Shown: positions 60,933 to 64,000 of the stretch, one piece after another
Position numbering within the stretch: position 1 is the first letter of the stretch
How the letters are laid out: the number at the start of each line of letters is the position of its first letter
Notes under the pieces: generated by a model
Told to the model about the DNA's origin: nothing
Database searches by the model: none
Seen by the model: only the letters and a program-made list of their open reading frames with translations
Source: Plastoroseomonas arctica
GTDB lineage: Bacteria > Pseudomonadota > Alphaproteobacteria > Acetobacterales > Acetobacteraceae
Assembly: GCF_018128965.1 (NCBI RefSeq)
Contig: NZ_JAAEDH010000002.1
Coordinates: 186,001-250,000, forward strand
Direction of reading: 5' to 3'
DNA: 64,000 nucleotides
Program-made: the position numbers and the translations under genes

Positions 60933-62471
60933 TCAGATCACCATCTCGATGAGGAAGGGTCCGGGCCGCGCGCAGGATTGCGCGAGCAGGTCGCCCACCT
61001 GTTCGAGCGTGGTGGCCTGCGCCGCTTCCACGCCCATGCCGTTCGCAAGCTGCACCCAGCCGATATCGGGGTTGCCGAGGTCGAGCATGTCCATCGCGGT
61101 GCGGCCGGGGTTCGCACCCACGCCCTGGTATTCGCCGAGCAGGATCGCGTATTTGCGGTTGGACAGGATGATGGTGGTGACGGGCAGTTTCTCCCGCGCC
61201 TGGGTCCACAGCGCCTGCAGCGTGTACATGCCGCTGCCATCCGCCTGCAGGCCGATAACACGCCGGCCTGGCGCGCCCATCGCGGCACCGGTGGCGAGCG
61301 GGAAGCCGCAGCCGATCGCGCCGCCGGTGATGTGCAGCCAGTCATGCTGCGGGGCGGCGAAGGTTTCCTTGTAGAAGCCGCGCCCGAAGCTGACGCTCTC
61401 ATCGGCGATGACGCAGCCCTCCGGCATCAGCGCGGCGATGGTGCGCGCGAGGCCCTCGGGCGTCGGTGCACCGCGGGCGGGTTCGGGGCGCGGGCCGGGA
61501 TCGGCGATGGCGGCGTCGGGCGCGCCGAGCTCCTCGACCAAAGCGCGGAGTGCGACCTCCGCATCCTGTTCGTAGCGGGTCAGCACGTGCACGCCGGCGT
61601 TTTCCGGATAGTGCTTGGAGGGTTTGCCCGGATAGCCAAAGAAGCCGATCGGCGCCTTCGCGTTCACAAGGATGATGTGCTCGACGCTGGCAAGCGCGGC
61701 CACCGCCTGGTCCACCGGATAGGGCACGCGCTCGAGCGGCAGCCGCCCTCGTCCGCGCTGCACGCGCGCGTTGGAACCCTCGGCGAGCAGCCGGCAGCCG
61801 GTCGCGGCCTCGATGCGGTGGGCCAGCTTCTGCGCGCCCTCGCGCAGCGCCGGGCCGCCGAGCAGGACCAGCACGTTGCGCTGCTCGCGCAGCACGCGCG
61901 CGGCATTGCGTATGGCGTGCGGATCGGCCTGCGGGGTGGCGGGCACCGGCAGCGGCTCTGCCACGACCCCGCCCGGATCCCAGCAGGTGTCGGAGGGCAG
62001 GATCATCGTCGCGATCTGCCCCGGGGAGGTGCGCGCGGCCTGCGTCGCCACGGCCGCATCGGCACCGACCTCGGTGGCATGCGCGCTGGTCCGCACCCAG
62101 GCGGAGACGCCGCGCGCCCAGCCCTCAGTGTCGGCGGTCAGCGGCGCGTCATACGGGCGGTGATAGGTCGCCTGGTCGCCCACGATGTTGACGATGCCCG
62201 AGCGCGCGCGGCGCGCATTGTGCAGGTTCGCGAGGCCGTTCGCGAGGCCGGGCCCGCAATGCAGCAGCGTGCAGGCCGGCTTCTCCGCCATGCGGAAATA
62301 GCCATCCGCCATGCCGGTCACCACATTCTCCTGCAGGCCGAGCACGCATTTCATGCCCGGGATGCGGTCGAGTGCGGCGACGAAATGCATCTCGCTAGTG
62401 CCTGGGTTGGAGAAGCACACATCGACGCCGCCCTTGAGCAGCGTGTGGACCAGGCTTTCAGCACCGTTCAT
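60933..62471 (-). CDS. acetolactate synthase/benzoylformate decarboxylase-like ThDP enzyme
   Basis: 512 residues, three-domain ThDP enzyme. Catalytic Glu49 in LQENVVTGMADGYF, central domain (RNVLVLLGGPALREGAQKL, VPYPVDQAVAAL) and ThDP-Mg motif QADGSGMYTLQALW...NRKYAIL. No FAD-binding wording of true acetolactate synthase is obvious, so decarboxylase, carboligase or oxalyl/acyl-CoA type reactions are open. ATG 62471. First gene before the SDR partner and downstream of the Bug receptor at 62539. Confidence 0.85.
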   Translation of the reverse strand: MNGAESLVHTLLKGGVDVCFSNPGTSEMHFVAALDRIPGMKCVLGLQENVVTGMADGYFRMAEKPACTLLHCGPGLANGLANLHNARRARSGIVNIVGDQATYHRPYDAPLTADTEGWARGVSAWVRTSAHATEVGADAAVATQAARTSPGQIATMILPSDTCWDPGGVVAEPLPVPATPQADPHAIRNAARVLREQRNVLVLLGGPALREGAQKLAHRIEAATGCRLLAEGSNARVQRGRGRLPLERVPYPVDQAVAALASVEHIILVNAKAPIGFFGYPGKPSKHYPENAGVHVLTRYEQDAEVALRALVEELGAPDAAIADPGPRPEPARGAPTPEGLARTIAALMPEGCVIADESVSFGRGFYKETFAAPQHDWLHITGGAIGCGFPLATGAAMGAPGRRVIGLQADGSGMYTLQALWTQAREKLPVTTIILSNRKYAILLGEYQGVGANPGRTAMDMLDLGNPDIGWVQLANGMGVEAAQATTLEQVGDLLAQSCARPGPFLIEMVI

Positions 62472-62538
62472 GGATCATCCTCCGCGTCGCATTGCCCGCA
62501 GGGTGCGCGCGGCGCGCGAGACGGGCAAGCCGGCGCGA

Positions 62539-63510
62539 TCAGTTCGCGCTGGCGCCGGCCTCGCGCAGCACCGGGCCCCAACGCGCGGTCTCCTCGCGCA
62601 TGAAGCGGCCGAGATCGGCGGCGCTGCTCGGCGCCGGCTCCAGACCGTGGCGGCTGAGCCCGGCGGCGACCTCCGGGTCGCGCAGCGCCTCGACCAGCGC
62701 GTCGTTCAGGCGCGTCACGATGGGCTCGGGCATCGCGCGCGGGCCCATCAGCGCGTACCAGTTGGCGACCTCGTAGCCCGGCAGACCGGCGGCTTCGGCG
62801 ATGGTGGGCACATCCGGGGCCAGCGCGCTGCGCGCGGGGGTCGGCACGCCGAGCGCACGCAGGCGCCCGGCCTCCACATGCTGCAAGGTCGTCGCCGCGG
62901 TCGCGACCGCATAGTCGACCTTGCCCGAAAGAATATCCGTGATGAGCTGCCCGCCGCCGCGATAGGGCACGTGCACGGTGCGGATGCCGCAGCGCTGTTC
63001 CAGCAGCGCGCCGGCGAGATGCCCGGCACTGCCGACGCCGGAGCTGCCATAGGCGACCGCCTCCGGCTGCGCGCGCGCCGCGGCAATCAGCGCGGGAAGG
63101 TCGCGCCAGGGCCGATCCGCCGGCACCACGAGGAAGTTCGTGACATCGACGGAGCGCCCGATCGGCGTGAGGTCGGTCATCATGTCGAAGGACAGGCGCG
63201 AGATGAGCGGGTTCATCACCAGCGAGGCGATGGTCCCCATCATCAGCGTGTGGCCGTCGGGCGCCGCGGTGACGGTCGCCTCGGAGGCGATGTTGCCGGC
63301 GCCGCCCGGACGGTTCTCGACCACGATGGGCTGGCCGAGCAGCGTCTGCATCTTGCCCGCGACGATGCGCGTCGTGACGTCGGTGCCGCCACCCGCCGTG
63401 AAGCCGACCAGGACCCGGATGCTGCGGGTGGGCGACCAGGGCGCCTGGGCCAGGGCGGGCGCGGCGAGGCTGGACGCGGCCAGCCCGGCGAGATGCCGGC
63501 GGGTGATCAT
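62539..63510 (-). CDS. TctC/Bug-family periplasmic receptor
   Basis: 323 residues. Signal peptide MITRRHLAGLAASSLAAPALAQ (Tat-like RR). IRVLVGFTAGGGTDVTTRI, VVENRPGGAGNIASEA, PDGHTLMMGT, YGSSGVGSAGHLAGALL and VPTIAEAAGLPGYEV are the family hallmarks. ATG 63510. 67 bp upstream of the ThDP-SDR pair on the same strand, so the receptor may gather their substrate. Confidence 0.9.
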   Translation of the reverse strand: MITRRHLAGLAASSLAAPALAQAPWSPTRSIRVLVGFTAGGGTDVTTRIVAGKMQTLLGQPIVVENRPGGAGNIASEATVTAAPDGHTLMMGTIASLVMNPLISRLSFDMMTDLTPIGRSVDVTNFLVVPADRPWRDLPALIAAARAQPEAVAYGSSGVGSAGHLAGALLEQRCGIRTVHVPYRGGGQLITDILSGKVDYAVATAATTLQHVEAGRLRALGVPTPARSALAPDVPTIAEAAGLPGYEVANWYALMGPRAMPEPIVTRLNDALVEALRDPEVAAGLSRHGLEPAPSSAADLGRFMREETARWGPVLREAGASAN

Positions 63511-63578
63511 GGGCGTTTCCTCGCAATTGCTCTTGCCAGCGAGTCTAGCCGCCGCGGCGATAGGCCGCCAAGACAAGG

Positions 63579-63600
63579 CCGGGGGAAAGAATTCCCCCGG
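63579..63600 (+). terminator. perfect hairpin followed by a T-rich tract
   Basis: CCGGGGGAA and TTCCCCCGG enclose AGAA, followed on the plus strand by ACCCGTTTCTTTTATTTTT. This is the best intrinsic terminator shape in the window, but it faces plus-strand transcription while flanking genes are on the minus strand; it may be bidirectional for the DoxX gene. Confidence 0.7.
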
Positions 63601-63637
63601 ACCCGTTTCTTTTATTTTTGTGATTGAGTGCGGCGGA

Positions 63638-64000
63638 TCAGGCGGTGGCGACGCGGCGGGCGCCGAACAGGCGGCCGGGGTCCAGCGCGAGGGCGCCGGC
63701 GCCGAGGCCGGCCTGGACCAGCATCAGCACCGTCCACAGGACCGGGAACTCGAAGCCGCCGCGCGGCGAGGCGAACATCCGGCCATTCGGCAGGTGCTGC
63801 AGCGTGGCGCCGATCATGATCGGGATGAACAGCAGCGACACCAGCCGCGTCCAGACGCCCAGGATCAGCGCGATGCCGCCCAGCAGCTCGGCGTAGGCGA
63901 TGATCGCGCCGAACACCGGCGGGTAACCGAGCTGGCCGAAATACGCCATCGTGCCAGCGAGGCCGAAGGTGCCGAGCTTGAGCAACCCGCCATGCAGGAC
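63638..64000 (-). CDS. DoxX family membrane protein (5' truncated)
   Basis: At least 120 residues, open at the right edge of the window. VLHGGLLKLGTFGLAG at the left of the visible protein is the usual DoxX start (HG.LKL); helices VFGAIIAYAELLGGIALILGVW, LVSLLFIPIMIGAT and FPVLWTVLMLVQAGLGAGAL. DoxX proteins often act with thiosulfate or redox-stress systems. The first codons lie beyond 64000. Preceded on the minus strand by unknown sequence. Confidence 0.85.
   Translation of the reverse strand, partial: VLHGGLLKLGTFGLAGTMAYFGQLGYPPVFGAIIAYAELLGGIALILGVWTRLVSLLFIPIMIGATLQHLPNGRMFASPRGGFEFPVLWTVLMLVQAGLGAGALALDPGRLFGARRVATA

Noticed and set aside
60933-62471. Calling the ThDP enzyme true acetolactate synthase (ilvB)
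   Set aside because: No regulatory subunit gene beside it and no clear FAD-binding wording; the neighbour is an atypical SDR, so a catabolic ThDP enzyme is more likely.

Overview
The window reads as a chromosomal segment from a high-G+C alphaproteobacterium, most likely in the Acetobacteraceae/Roseomonas neighbourhood. Reasons: strong G/C preference at third codon positions almost throughout, four TctC/Bug-type periplasmic receptors with no TctA/TctB partners, the conserved alphaproteobacterial blocks rplU-rpmA-obgE and folC-accD-trpA-trpB-trpF-pyrF-lapA-ihfB-sppA, and a System I cytochrome c maturation cluster. This placement is inference from gene content; no rRNA gene is present. I see no CRISPR array, prophage, transposase or integrase.

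Layout. 1-4 kb: end of a nitrate/sulfonate-type ABC ATPase, two coupled Bug receptors and a branched-chain amino-acid-type binding protein. 4-7.4 kb: an AT-richer gap, a glycine-rich lipoprotein and a TpsB-type outer-membrane transporter. 7.4-12 kb: a GST, then a TetR-controlled devB-devC-devA exporter operon. 12-14 kb: obgE, rpmA, rplU and tRNA-Ser(CGA). 14.2-16 kb: three small unusual proteins (a secreted protein of three 40-residue repeats, a lone T6SS Hcp, a membrane-anchored collagen-like protein). 16.2-21.5 kb: GntR regulator, HAD hydrolase, AapJ-like binding protein, two Opp/Dpp permeases and a hydantoin/Asp/Glu racemase. 21.6-23.5 kb: motB-motA. 23.5-27.7 kb: thioesterase and a tungstate-type ABC operon (tupBCA) with a divergent HTH plus binding-protein regulator, then an M23 peptidase. 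27.7-33.4 kb: an ART-like hypothetical, an acyl-CoA ligase/VOC/ketopantoate-reductase-like/VOC operon with one apparent frameshift, an FAH-family enzyme and a secreted HExxH protein. 33.4-40.7 kb: folC to sppA housekeeping block. 40.8-48.4 kb: small genes, an MFS transporter and ccmCDE-F-G-H-I, interrupted by a nested palindromic repeat. 48.5-51.7 kb: YciI-like protein, 3-hydroxybutyrate dehydrogenase, patatin-like lipase, a third Bug receptor. 52-60 kb: a surface-glycan/secreted-protease group (1040-residue methyltransferase-RgpF-WbsX fusion, methyltransferase, TPR-glycosyltransferase, metzincin with RTX and C-terminal repeats). 60-64 kb: an unusual SDR coupled to a ThDP enzyme, a fourth Bug receptor and a truncated DoxX gene.

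How genes work together. Many runs are translationally coupled by 1- or 4-nt overlaps (devBCA, motBA, tupBC, trpBA-accD, trpF-pyrF-lapA, ccmC-D-E and ccmF-G-H-I). The most distinctive parts are the nested palindrome and its dispersed relative, a duplicated intercistronic relay ORF between the two Opp-type permeases, the 14.2-16 kb trio of small repeat/secreted proteins, the one-base frameshift in a coupled VOC gene, and the glycan/protease group at 52-60 kb. Everything below rests on reading the sequence; no database search was run.
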